Positions 1-12,600 of a stretch of DNA of 64,000 nucleotides are shown here, in pieces. The notes beneath the pieces are model-generated. The model was not told the DNA's origin and made no database searches. It saw only the letters and a program-made list of their open reading frames with translations. Position numbers and translations under genes: made by a program. Source of the DNA: Vitellaria paradoxa (taxonomy: Eukaryota > Streptophyta > Magnoliopsida > Ericales > Sapotaceae). The stretch's first letter is position 1. Each line of letters begins with the position of its first letter. The stretch lies in contig CM034239.1 of assembly GCA_019916065.1 (NCBI GenBank), positions 49,365,812-49,429,811 on the forward strand. The letters are read 5' to 3'.

Positions 1-3000
1 CTCTCTGTGCCTCAAGCCGCAATCTCTTTGAAGGTGGCAGAGGTTTGCATCTTGAATTAGTCTTCCTCCTCCTCAATGATGGCTTCATAGATCCTGTACG
101 AGCATTTCATCGATCCAAGGACCTGTTATTACAAACTCCTTACTAAGAGCTACTTTACACAAAAGAAACTATCAATCCAACATCAAGACTTCCAGTCAAT
201 AGTACAGCAGCAAAATACTGTAATTCTTTCTTGATGAGAACATGACATCGCACACTGTCTGAAACACACCTCTTGGTAGCAAAGTGCCCTATGTTCCCTA
301 CTCTTTCACTAAAAAACAAATAAAAATATCAACCTTTTATAGCATATGACCATTTCCCCCCACAACTTCCCCCAGCCATGCACACTACAAAACAACCACC
401 CACTCACCCACCCCCCCAAACCAAAACAAAAATTCCATATCCTACTGATTGTAAAATAAATATATGAAAAATGGCCCACTTCATTATGTTCAAGGGTTGG
501 GGTTCATGTTCATAGGAAGTGATTGTATTTTATGCTGGTTGTACAAGGGCAAGGGTCCGCTGATTATATAAAATCATAACCATCTTTTTGAATATCAGTA
601 AGTTCTAGTATAATTCTAGAAATGATATATGCACTTTTAGGCTAAATTTATCTGTGGGGCAAGGAGATGGCGATTGGACTTCTCATCTGTGGACCCACTA
701 ATACCATGTTTGTTAAAGCAAAAATGCAAAGGATTAGTAATATGCAGGGGAAAACTAATCCCTCAAAGCATGGGATAAGTAATACCACCCACGGTGGTAT
801 TATATGTCTAGATTAAATCTCTCTCCAATCCAATGGCCAAAAGTTAATCCCTTCTCTTGTCCCACTCCTTATCGCATCCTAACCAAAAATGATACAAATA
901 ATCTCATACAAAAATTTTAATCCTATAGTATATGCAATTCCATACAAATCTCATAGTATTACTTATGCAACTAATGCCATCTCAATAAACAGGCGTAGCC
1001 TTAAAGATTAGTATCCTTTACAAAAACTGGTAGTACAAGAACCTTGGTCACAAATGATGCTCAACAAATAATTCCTGAAAAGTATATAAATATCATCACT
1101 CAACTCCAAAGTTATGTTAACAAAGGTTGCCTGTGGGTGGATTTTAGCATCCAAAATATATATTTTTCACCCAAGAAATCACCACTCGGCAAAGCCTTAG
1201 CTTACTAGGTATAAACCCCACGGATCCATTGTCCCCAACTTGGATAGCTGGGTAAAGCCGCCCCTTGGATGACCCTCAAAGAGTAATGCACCCAATGGGG
1301 ACCTGAGACCTCATGACCCTAGAACTTCATCTTAAGCTCACCTACCAATTGAGTTAATGCCACAGTTTTCAGTATCCAAAATATCAATCAAGGATGTAGC
1401 TAATGCCAGACATTTTTAAAAGGGTTCATATGAATTTAATGTGAAAAATGAATTGCTTATAACCAACATATCAAGGGGGAATAAAACAACTGATTTTGCA
1501 ACATTTATGCCTTAAACCCTGCACTCAAAGCATTTCCTAGGCAACTTGCTCCAAGGTGAGCCTTGATAGGTAAAGCCACACAGGTATTCGAACACAATGA
1601 GAGGCAGAATACCATTTTTGATTAATTGATGAATCTCAAAATTGTTAGTTGGAATGTGAGGGGGATTAATGACATTGACAAAAGAACTGTTATTAAGGTC
1701 GCTCTCAAAAAGTGGTGCCCAACAGTGGTGTGCTTATAAGAGACAAAAATTGAATCTATAGATGAGTTAGGTATTAGAAGTTTATGGGGCGAAGATAGGT
1801 TCAGTGGGAGATAATAGATTATCCCTGTAGTTGGTGCTTCGGGAGGGATTTTGCTGTTATAGGATAGCATGAACGTTTCTTCGGTAAAATCTAAAACTGG
1901 CAACTTCTCGGTTTCCTATTAGGTCAATAGTTTAATAGATGGCTTCAATTGAGTTTATGGCCCAAGTACCTATGGTGAAAGGCATCTTTTTTGGGATAAG
2001 TTGTCTACTGTGGCATAAAAGTGGGAGGATCCATGGGTGATCGGGGGAGATTTTAATACTGTTAGGTTCATGCATGAAAGATAGAGATGTCAATGAACCT
2101 AAATGAGACGACACGCTATGGTAGGGTCATTCTATGCACAACCCTATACTAATATGCGAGTTGTGCCTGGGTTTTAGGCCCAAAAGGACCGGCACCACAT
2201 GACCAGCTAATCAAAAGGGTCGTGCCAGCCTACCATTAAAAAAAAAAAAACTGATATCTTAATTAGTTGAATTTGTAAACTTAATTTGTTAATAGAGGCA
2301 CAAAGGCCTCTGATACATGTTTTTTTAATTTAAAACCCAAGAATAAAAAACTTTAAAAATCAATTTTAAAACTATTATATAATACAGGGTCTTGCATGGC
2401 ACTGCAAGAGAGGTATAGCCATGTAAAATAGAGAACACCTTTTTTTTTTTGGGTAAATAAATAAAGAACACCTTAATTGACCTAAAAGATAATCAAGGGT
2501 GAACAAACATGTTATGCAGTTTTTCTTAGTAAGCAACCAAGTACTGGAATGCTCCATACCATCTTGGGCAACAGGAAAATTGAAACTTGGGAAATTGTTC
2601 TTGTTAAAGAGTTGATCAGTTGAGTGTGATCTCTGCATGAAGTCATCCACTGGAACCGGAAGCTGAAATTGAGCTTCAACGCCATGACCAGCTGCTCTCA
2701 TTTCAGAACAATTAAGACTGGTCATTGATTTAGGCATAAGTTTGAAGGCCATAGAACACCGTCCAAACATGTTACCCTGCAGATTACCAATATCCGTCCT
2801 GTGCAGTGCGGGGCTTACATACCCAGCCGTTGCCTGATACAGAGCAAGTCCAGGGTAAACAATGGCATCTTGGGGACCAAGATCATCATCTAAAAGAACC
2901 CAGTGACCATGGAAGTCTCTTATCTGCAACCCAGCCTTATCTGACTTAACAAGAGATATCAGGCTTTTATCAACCTGATGTTCATGCTCAGAAAACATGA

Positions 3001-3604
3001 CCAACTGACCATCCTCTTGGGCTGTCAAATTATGGTGTTGCGCTCCCTGGAACGACGGCCTTGCATGACAGCAGATTGACAGTACAGAAGATGATATTTC
3101 CCGATTTCTCAGCGGAACATTATCAAGTATTTCTGTAAATGGAGAGCTACGCAAATTCAGATAGAAGCTTATGGCATCCAGTATGTCCCTGGAAGCTCTC
3201 CCAAGCAGTGCAAATATGTCTTGTAAACCAGAAGGAGGAAATTCCATTTCATTGTTAGGCACTGTTGGAGTCAGGCCAGGTCTGAAATCATAAGTTTCTT
3301 GCCACATTTGAGGATCTGCATAATAACCAGAGGTCTTGCACCACTCGCGCGAGTCATTCGTATGAATCATATCTGCAGATGGGTAGGATGGTCGTTGACT
3401 GAAGTACAGGCGAGCCGATTCCAGACATGACCTCAAAAGAGCCGCATCCGCAGGCGGTAGCTGAATGATGGCAGCAGAATATTGAGCCAATGACTGTGAC
3501 AAAGTAGAAACCGACAATTTGTATGAATCAGTCGGAAGACCTTCGGAAGGTATCAGATCACTGAGCTTCACACGACCCAAAGATGGTACGCCATTGCCTG
3601 CCAT
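1..3604 (-). CDS. 2OG/Fe(II) oxygenase-like (isopenicillin N synthase-like) protein, 3' end outside window
   Basis: Two CDS pieces are visible: exon 1 at 2560-3604 (ATG at 3604, 348 codons plus 1 nt) and the start of exon 2 at 1-93. The join is supported by a G|GTATGG donor at 2559, a TACAG acceptor at 94, and a continuous frame giving a Gly-Ser-Met-Lys-Pro stretch and then an Arg/Lys-rich tail, as I recall for plant homologs. Continuing past the donor instead gives junk and a stop at 2375. In the DSBH-like region, His268 (PALHRT) and the Arg282-x-Ser284 pair fit the distal iron and 2-oxoglutarate positions. The proximal HxD reads Gln-Val-Asp at 210-212, with His209 just before it, so activity is uncertain. 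The C-terminus lies left of the window. The 5' UTR is probably split: a CCAG|GTCAG donor lies near 4151. Family membership is fairly secure; the substrate is unknown. Confidence 0.8.
94..2559 (-). other. Intron 1 of the 2OG-oxygenase-like gene
   Basis: This 2.47-kb intron lies between the donor at 2559 and the acceptor at 94. It holds a decayed LINE endonuclease fragment in the opposite orientation (about 1629-2105), a short A-run near 2238-2251, and AT-rich sequence with no other recognisable gene. The open frames on its minus strand are shadows of the LINE fragment. Confidence 0.7.
1629..2105 (+). mobile_element. Degenerate LINE (L1-type) ORF2 endonuclease fragment
   Basis: The plus strand from 1629 reads M-N-L-K-I-V-S-W-N-V-R-G, followed by DKRTVIK, a VVCL-x-ETK block (stop in place of Gln), a GASGGILLL block, FNWVYGPSTYGERHLFW and WVIGGDFNTVR. 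This is the order of the N-terminal exonuclease-endonuclease-phosphatase domain of plant L1 ORF2. Several in-frame stops make it a dead remnant. Only this domain is seen; no reverse transcriptase follows. It is inserted antisense to the host gene inside its first intron. Confidence 0.8.
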
Positions 3605-6150
3605 GGAAGCCTTTCAAAAGGACAACTCCGTTGAGACCAAAAATAAACCAAAGCAACCACTTTATTAACTGCATAGACAGAACGGGACAATGGCATTAGT
3701 CAGGGGCAAACTAAACTCGCAGAGTCATTGAACTGAGCAACTGGGCTCACCTTAAAGGTTGATATTTACAAGTAATTTATTGTGAGAATTTTCCAATGTT
3801 GATAAAAACAATCGTCATCTACAGAATTAACAATTCCGAAAGCACGATAATTGAGTTCCAAAAAAAAAATAAATAAATAAATAATTGCTATTTTAACCCA
3901 TTATATATTCTCTTCGTTTCTATTAACCATAAACAAAATAAATTAGCTAAAAACTGAATCCGATGAGAAAAAATTTTACATATACATACACAGACATCGT
4001 TCAGTATCATGTAAAGAGGAGATAATTATCTTGCCTTCAGAAGAATTGCTAGGGCTTTCTTTTGTTTATTAAATAACAGGCACCGATTATTCTCAAAGAA
4101 AAGAAAAGAAAAGAAGAGAAAAGAAAATAGAGGGAAAAGAGAGAGAACTGACCTGGTTGTACGGACAGTGCTCCAAAGTAACCGATTGAAGGATTTGTTA
4201 AAACCGAGTTCGCACTTGCTTTTCTACTTCTTCTCCTTCCCCTGCTCTGTATTGTGCGCTGCCGGTCTTCGTATGGTGCAGAAAGGTCCTAATGATTCTG
4301 TACATTGTTGGGTGAATTGCACTTATGTCCCGAGAGTTTGAGTAATGTGATGCACAAACTCCTTGATCGAAAAACATGTAAAAAATACCCCTTTGGGCTT
4401 TAATAACCTAGTTAGGCAACCACATCCCCTTTTTTTAACATATTCTATTAGAGTTAAAAAAAGAAAAAGAAATAATATATTTTTCTATTTTAAAATGTAA
4501 CATTCTATATTTATTTTTTTGTCATGAATTTAGAATTAAGTGGTATTTGATTTATTTTTTTGTTTTCAGTTTTATATGTTTTATGTTCTAAAAATCCTAA
4601 AATCAAGAAATAAAAAAATACTCTATTTTTCTCATTTTGAGATTTTTTTTTTGTTTTAGGTTGAAACTGTTCAAAACAACTTTTTGTCATTGTGCATTTC
4701 ATGTGTAAATTTATTTTCTGTTTTCTGAAACAGATTTAAAAAAAAACAAGTGACCAAATGCGTTTTGAATTATTTTTCTTATTTTCAAATGTACAAAATA
4801 ACAAATGAGCTCAAAACAGAAAATAAAAAAATAAACCAAATGCCACTATATTTGAATCTAAGATTTGGTCTAAATTATTAATTTTATTTTATTTTTCCTA
4901 AATTAGACTAAAACTAAATACGACTTTAGGTTAGACCCAAAGTTGTCCTAAAGTGATATTTGGACGCACCTTAGGGTCCACACATTTTCCTTTTCCTTTG
5001 TTCCTTCTTTTCTTCTTCCTTTCCCTCATTCTTTTCTTTCATTCCTTCCCAGTCAAATCAAAGGAAAGAGAGATAAACAAGAGTGAAAAGAGAGAGTAAG
5101 AATCGAAAAAGAGGTTCATAAAAATCGAAATACTCTCAATATAGTGATGTCTATTCATGACAATTGTGTACAAGGTGAAAGGTTTGAATTTGAAAACTTC
5201 GAGATTTTTTGTGGATTTTTTTTTTTTCAATTTCTTTTTTTTTTCTTTGAATTTGAAGTAGGTGGAGCAAATATATATATGTTTATTTTTGTTATTAGCA
5301 TGATTTTGAGTAATTTCCATGCCTTGATTTGTTAATTTTTGATGAATATGTGATATTTGTTATATATGTATGTGTGTGTGTGTACATATGTTTTGAGAGA
5401 AATGTGAATCACTTGAGTTATTAGTTGAATGTTTGATTGATAAATATATCTTTGAGTTTATTATATGTTTATATACGTTAGATTATTAAAATATTAGCTT
5501 GGATTAGTAATTTAAGAGTTCAGGGTTCTATAATAACATGAACCAAGAATTTGTCTCTAGTTGTTACCATTCGGACAAAATTTTAACTCGGGTGTTTGAA
5601 AGCCAACTTCTGTTCTGACGGTATCCAAACATTTAACTAAGATTGAACGACAGGACTAGTTAAGACTGAAAATTTTGTTAAAATACTATTTAAAATTTTT
5701 ATTTTAAAATCTCAGCTATGGTCAGTGATTCAAATTGACTTTCATCAAATCTCCGATTAAATTATCATGGATTATTTTAAATTAAATTTTAGAGTAATTA
5801 AGTTCATACTGTGGATATTGATTTAAGCAAAAGCACCTGTCATTTATGTTAATGTGCCAGGACTATAAACTCTGTTTTTACCAACGAGTTCAATAGGCAA
5901 AATTAATTTTTTATTAAACATGAATAAGTCATTCAAAATAAATACGTCCTTACAACTCTAGGCAGCAACCGTAGCCGGTGCATGGGTTAAAAAATAAATA
6001 TTTTGACTGAATGGATTGTAACGAATTTCTCTCTCGACCTGCGTTGGGCAAAACCCTCTTCCAATCCTCTGTAGTGTCGCTTTGTTGCCTGACCACTCTG
6101 TTTCAATGTAAGGTGTTTACATAAAACAATGAAAACTGAGTAAAATATTT
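3605..6150. other. Upstream/intergenic region between the 2OG-like gene and the SR45 3' end
   Basis: About 2.5 kb without a convincing gene. It should hold the 5' UTR, 5'-UTR intron and promoter of the minus-strand oxygenase-like gene: a likely UTR exon runs from about 4152 to 4270 and is followed by GA/AAAAG-rich sequence. A TIR element sits at 4539-4847. The rest is AT-rich with (TG)n and poly-T runs near 5210-5400. Short open frames here are low-complexity products. Confidence 0.5.
4539..4847. mobile_element. MITE-like TIR element, about 309 bp
   Basis: The left end starts AGTGGTATTTGATTTATTTT and the right end, reverse-complemented, starts AGTGGCATTTGGTTTATTTT. The inverted ends stay similar for about 30 bp. 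The interior is AT-rich and non-coding. No clear target-site duplication is visible (TTA on the left, ATA on the right). It lies upstream of the oxygenase-like gene, close to its presumed promoter. Confidence 0.7.
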
Positions 6151-6654
6151 TTGAGAAAATCATTTTACAATTATGCATTGAAACAAGCGGAGGGAAACGA
6201 TACTGAGTGCCGAGTAATATATATTGCCGAAGAGATCCAAAGCATTATTATTGTCAAGTCAACAAGCTAAGCCAAACCTGAATCCCCAAACAAGCCATGC
6301 AAAGAGGTTCAAGACTGAATAATCAATGGCAAAACCACATCGACAGCCAAGGATCCATCACAACAGCAACATCACAATTCCTTTTTGTGATTTCACAAAC
6401 CCAAATAAATCAAATGTTAGGGAATAGGCAACAAGTCCGGTCCAAATATATTTGATATGCAAATTTACTTAGGAGGGTAGTTTTTTTCAGTGGCAGCAAG
6501 ACATTTAACCACAGGCAGACACACAACTATACCCACCAGGCAAAACTTGAAATAACCCTAACATCATTCTCTGCAATCAGTCATAGCTACAATATGACAC
6601 CGACAATCTTGTCAATGATGATATCATTACAGAATATCATGTGTCATTCACAAC

Positions 6655-9600
6655 TCATGGTTTACGAGGCGGTGAGCTACTGCTGCTGCTGTTGCTGTTG
6701 CTAATGCTTCTTCCTCTCAGCCTGTGCAGAAACCATCATCCATTGGGACGTCATAGGCAGGAAAAATTGGTAGCAAGTGGAACCAGAATTAACAATATAA
6801 ATATGATTAGATGGCAAACGTTGCACATAAATTAGCCAGCTAAGTTCATGCAATTAAAACATTCAGCTGGTCTTCTGATCCTGGCAAATGTTTCAAGTCC
6901 GACATATGAAGTCCAGCAAATCAGATGTGTAGCTGGCGTAGTTTAATAAAGCAGACATGCATAAGTGCATATGAACAGTTCCATGCATAAACAAGCACGC
7001 TTAGTCAGAATCAAACATTACTGCAGCAAATGAGCTTTAAGAATACCACAGAATGATCTTCAATTTATAAATCCAAGGTTAACTATCACAAAAGTTAGAA
7101 ACCTTAGCACATTGACAGCAAGAAGCCAAAAATGACCCACCTAATGGGAAAAGGCTTGGATTGGTTTGGTTTATCCCAAAAATGACCTAGAATAGTTGTA
7201 GATCAATCACCTCATCTAGAGCAACATGTGACTTCCCCCCCCCCCCTTTGTGATAGGTAAGAGAACATGACATCAAACAAGACAACATCACACCCCATTG
7301 ATATTGTTGATATTGATGATTTCACTCAACTCAAACACCACCTTGATGTTGACTGAGTCTGCACCCCACTGATATTGTTGACCTTGATGTTCTCACTCAA
7401 CTCAACAAAACTTTAGCCCCAATCCAGTTCGAGTCAGCTAAATTAATTTTTTTCCTTCATTCATTTCTATTTAGGGATATGTTTTCCATGGAATTATTTG
7501 AAATTAGGTCTTTATTCACAATATCAATCCATGTAATCCTAAGTTTACCATTTTTTTCTTTTTACACCTTCTATTTGGATCCAATCAATTTTTCTTACTA
7601 GTGCATTCCTAGGTCTATGCTAGACATGACTAAAACTATCTTAAACAACCATCTCTTAACTACTCTTCTATCAGGTACACCTTAACTTTATTTTGGACAT
7701 TTATTTCTTATTCTATATTTTCTTGCATTACTACACATTCATATTAACATCCCCATTTCTGTGCCACACTATCTTATGACATTGATGTTTTTGTATTTTA
7801 TAAAGATAAAAGAACCAATTGTGAAGAGAGAATACCTTCTAGGACTACGGCTCCTCGATACCCTTCGTGCTACCTGCCAAAAATTAAAACCGATAAAGCT
7901 ACATTAGATGCTCATTAAGCTAGTTTTATTCAAAGACAACTTACAGACACAGACCCTGCGTGGACGAGGTGATCCAGAGTGTGATGACGACCTCCCACGT
8001 CTTGCAACTGGTGCTCGACCTCTATTATAAAACAAATATAATAAATATGAGAAGTCAAAATAAGAGGTAGATCTAAGTATATTGCATTCCAGAAGATATC
8101 AGCACAATAAACACGCTGAGCAATTACAATAAAGAGACAAAGCATGACAGAAATAATGAACAATATACTTCAATGACATGGAAGCTATTTGTCGGTCACC
8201 CATAAAAGAGTTTTCTTCCCTTTTTGGGAGCCATACAATTGTGTAGCATTAGTCTTGTACCAACAATGGTAGTCGTAGGATAGCACAAATATACTAAATG
8301 TGATAGCACCTTATAAAAGAACATAAAAACATCTGAAATCAATTGTCAACCAGAAGAAAGTAAGAATTTACAAATAAGAAATGTCTGAATAGTTAAAAGT
8401 TCCAGAAATGAAAACCTAAGGGGTAAGTCAAGCGGTTGGTGAGCTATGTTTAAGTGCCAATAACATGAGTTCTCATATTCAATCCCATTGTTATTATTCT
8501 AAGTGTGAAACCCTTCTTTTTCATGTCATGCAAGTAGGGATGCAGCAAACTAAGGGGGATCGAAGCGAGCCTCAGGCCAAGTCTAGACAAGGGTATAAGA
8601 GAGTTGGCCTTTGTCTTGGCCCGGCTTAGCTTGCTGCTTCAGGCCCTCAAAAAATTTCAAGCCTGACCCTAGAATAAAAAAAATAAATCCCAAGCCCCCC
8701 ATGAGTCCAAGATAAAAAAAAAAAATACATAAAAAATATTAATAGCATATTATATATACAATTAAAATACTATATGTAGAAAATATAAATTATATCCATT
8801 TCAAAATAAAGTTGAGTTGGGCCGGGTTTGTCTACAAAAACCCAAACCCAGCCCGAAAAATAGTCAGGCCTATTCTTTTGTCCAAACCCATCCCATGGGC
8901 AATATATGTGTCCAAGGCAAGTAAAATAATGGGGCATGATTGTGATGGTCAGGCCAACCCACCCTTTTAACCTATGACCACCTCTATTGTGAACTATTAG
9001 GGACCGTTTAGTAAGGCTATTATTTTTTTATTTATGTTTATGTGTTTATGATTTCCGTTTTTTGTTTTTTTTTTTTTTTTTTCTTTTACATGAAAACTAA
9101 AACTGCACTTGAAAATATAATTTTGTTGACAATTATTAATTTTTTATTTTTATAAGATATTTAATTTTATTAGTTTTTAAAAAATTAATTGAATTTAACA
9201 AATATATTTCATATTAACTTGATTTAATTTAATTATATTATTTATTAAAAATTTAAATAAAATATAAACATTATATCATTTCATCTAGTAAATATAAAAT
9301 ATATTAATTATAATTTTATTATATTATTTACTAAAAATAATTGAATAAAATATATTTCATATTAAATAAATTAATTAAATTAATTTAATTTAATAATTAA
9401 TTTAATTTAATTACGATATTTATTAAAAATAATTTAATAAAATATATTTAATATTAGTTAAATTAATTATTAAATTTAATTTAATTAAATAATTTAATCA
9501 TAATATTTTTTAAAAATAATTTAATAAAATATATTTCTATTAATTAAATTATTTATTAAATTAAATTAATATATTTTATTTTATTATCTATTAAAAATAA

Positions 9601-12600
9601 TTTAATAACATATATTTCCTATTAATTAAATCAACTAATTTAATTTAATTATTTATTAGAATTAAATTAATAATATATATTACATATTAATTTAATTTAA
9701 TTATATTATTTATTAAAAATAATTCTAGTTTAGTATAATATTTGAATAAAATAATTTATTTTAATATGATGTAACAAAAATGGACAAAGTATTAAAATTG
9801 ACAAAATATTTGCAACAAAAAAAAGAGTGAAAATACTTTTTTTTGTTTACATTTTTCTGTTTATATTTTTATTTTTTTGAAAACAAAAAAACGTAAACAG
9901 ATTTAACAAATATGTTTCTGTTGCTAGTTTACAAAATTTTAAAAACATAAACAAAAAAAAAGGAAAACAAAAACGTTATCAAACAAGGGCTTAAGTTTTA
10001 CACTCAAAAAAGACCAAACCCTTGCCAGGTGGTGATTCCCTGGGCTATTAAACACACACACACACACACACACACAAATACCAGAACTTCTAATAACATA
10101 AACATGTGAAAAGCTTCATTTCAAGATCTACTTCCTACTAATATGTAGTACCCTATACACATCATGTGTGTGATTAACATGTGAAAAGCTGATCTGCTTC
10201 TTAATGTGTAATGCCTATAAACGATGTCTTTTTTATTTTATTAATTTATTTGTTCTTTTCTTTACTTTTTTTATTTTTCTTGGTTGGGAGTAGTGATGTA
10301 AATGGGTCAGGTTGGCTCGGCCCTAAAATTAGCCCGCCCTGCCCCAAGAGTCAGTAGGACCCGCCCCCCACCTACTCGAGTTAGGGCTTGGGTCACCCCA
10401 GTCGGCCCAAGACCCGACCCTCCCGGCCGGCCCCACCTCACGTGACCCGCCCCCCCTCCCTGCTACGCTGCCCAACTGCCATGCCAAAAGGCTTAAATGC
10501 CTTTCAAACTTTTTTTTTTCCTTCCTTACCATCTTAGAGGTGGCCTTTCTTTCGTTTCTTTTTCTTTTTTTCTATTTTTTTTTTTCTTTCCTTCCCAAGG
10601 CATTTAGTTGCTACAAAAACTGTTAGCTCTAAAAAGGTTAGTAGTGTAATTCTCTTCTGTTGATTCAGATATTTTATTTTGACATTTTCAGATGTAATTG
10701 TATTTATTTTTTTGATTCGATTTGTAGTTTCCATCAAAATGCCCACGGTTATGATTTATCTATTTTTATTTTTGTTTTCAAAACCAAATTGTTTATTTTG
10801 TATACTTGTTTTGAGATCGTTTTTTATTTTTTATTTTGTGATTTTTTAGAACAACAAAAATAGTTTAAAATATATTTGGTCACCCATATTTTCAAAACCT
10901 ATTTTATAAAATAAAATTTGAATTTACACATAAAATATAAAATGTCCAAAAATCATTTTGAACATTTTTGACCCAAACACACAGAGAAATAGAAAATATC
11001 AAATTATATACGTTATCAATATTCTTAAAACATTAGTCGACCCCACCTAATAGGATAAGGCTTATGTTGTTGTATCAATATTCTTAAAACATGTACTAAT
11101 TTTTTTATTTCTTTTTTTTTTTTGTAATTCGAATTTGATGTTAATTATGTAATTGTTTATTATTTAATAAAATTAATTTTTTGTCAATAAATGTTTTAAT
11201 GTATTTGCTTAAGTTTTTATTTGTATTTTATTTAATTTATAAAAAATAAAAAAATATTAAAAAAATAAATTGGATCGGTTAGGGTGGGTCAGAGGCGAGG
11301 ATTGGTGACCCTGGCCCGACCCGACCTAATTTGATGAGACAAAAGGGTAGCAGGGGCGGACCAAGTATGGGTCGAGTCCACCCGAGGTCAAGGGGCAGGT
11401 CAAACCTGACCCGACCCTTTTACATCTATGTTGTTTAATAAATTTTATTTTTTGTCAATAAATGTTTTAATGTGTTTGCTTGAACTTTATTTGAATTTTA
11501 TTTAATTTATAAAAAAAATAAAAAACAGACTGGGTCAGCTAGGGCCAGTCAGAGGCGAGGATTGGTGACCCTAGCCTGACCCGATCCGACCCGACCCAGC
11601 CCGACTCGATGAGACAAAAGGCAACAGGAGTGAGCCAGGTATGGGTTAGGTCAACCCTAGGTCAAGGGGCAAGTCAGGCCCAATGTGGCTCTTTTACTTC
11701 TATAGTTAGGGGGTGGTGTTTAGGGATGGGCATGGGGCGGGTAGGGGACGTGTACGCATATCCCCATACCCGATCCTCAAACTAAAATCAATCCCTATAC
11801 CCTACCCGATCCTCAAACTAAAATCAATCACATACCCTACCTGATCCCCACTGGAGATTTATTTTTACCACCTATCCCCGACCCAAAAGGGGAATGGGGA
11901 TCCCCATAGGGAAACGAGTACCTGAATTGAAAAAAATATAAAAATACAAAAATTTTAAAATATGACTTATAAGAAAATAAAGTAGAATTCTAATATATAT
12001 TTAAAAAATCAAAAAATACCATATATATATATATATTTAGAAAGCATTTATAAGGTTTCTATTTTCCTACCATATTAATAAGTTTCTATTTTCTTACCAT
12101 ATTAATAGGTTCTACGGTTCAAAATAGAAAAAGTAAACAAAGAAACATTCACAATTGGTCTATCTTAATTTATAGTTTCTTTGTAAACTGAAAAATAAAG
12201 TAATTTAACAGGAAGGTGATAGATAAAGAAACTCAAAATTTTAATTCACTACCTTACTGAGAAATCTATCGTAACAAACACACTAAAAAATTAAATATAT
12301 ATATATATATACAAGAATATTGGTAGGGTCAAGGAACGGGTAGGGTAGGGTACCAGGTGGGGACAGACTCGTGCCCGTACCCTATCCGATCCCCGATTTT
12401 TTTTTTTAAAATGTCCCGTACCCTACCCGATCCCCAAAAAATTCCCGAATCCCCTACCCATTTGGGGCGGGGATCGGGTAGGGTACGAACGGGTCGGCCG
12501 AGATGGCCATCCCTAGTAGTGTTTGAAATTATCAAGAATCCTAGAGAACAATACAGGATAATATAAGAATCATTGGGGGGGGGGGGAACCTAACCAAATC

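Noticed and set aside
10329..10532. Gly/Arg-rich ORF in SR45 intron 9
   Set aside because: A product of the G/C-rich GGGTC/GACCC repeat block, not a gene.
12329..12566. Opposing ORFs of 68 and 69 codons
   Set aside because: They span the inverted G/C-rich words at the end of the TIR element 11722-12515.
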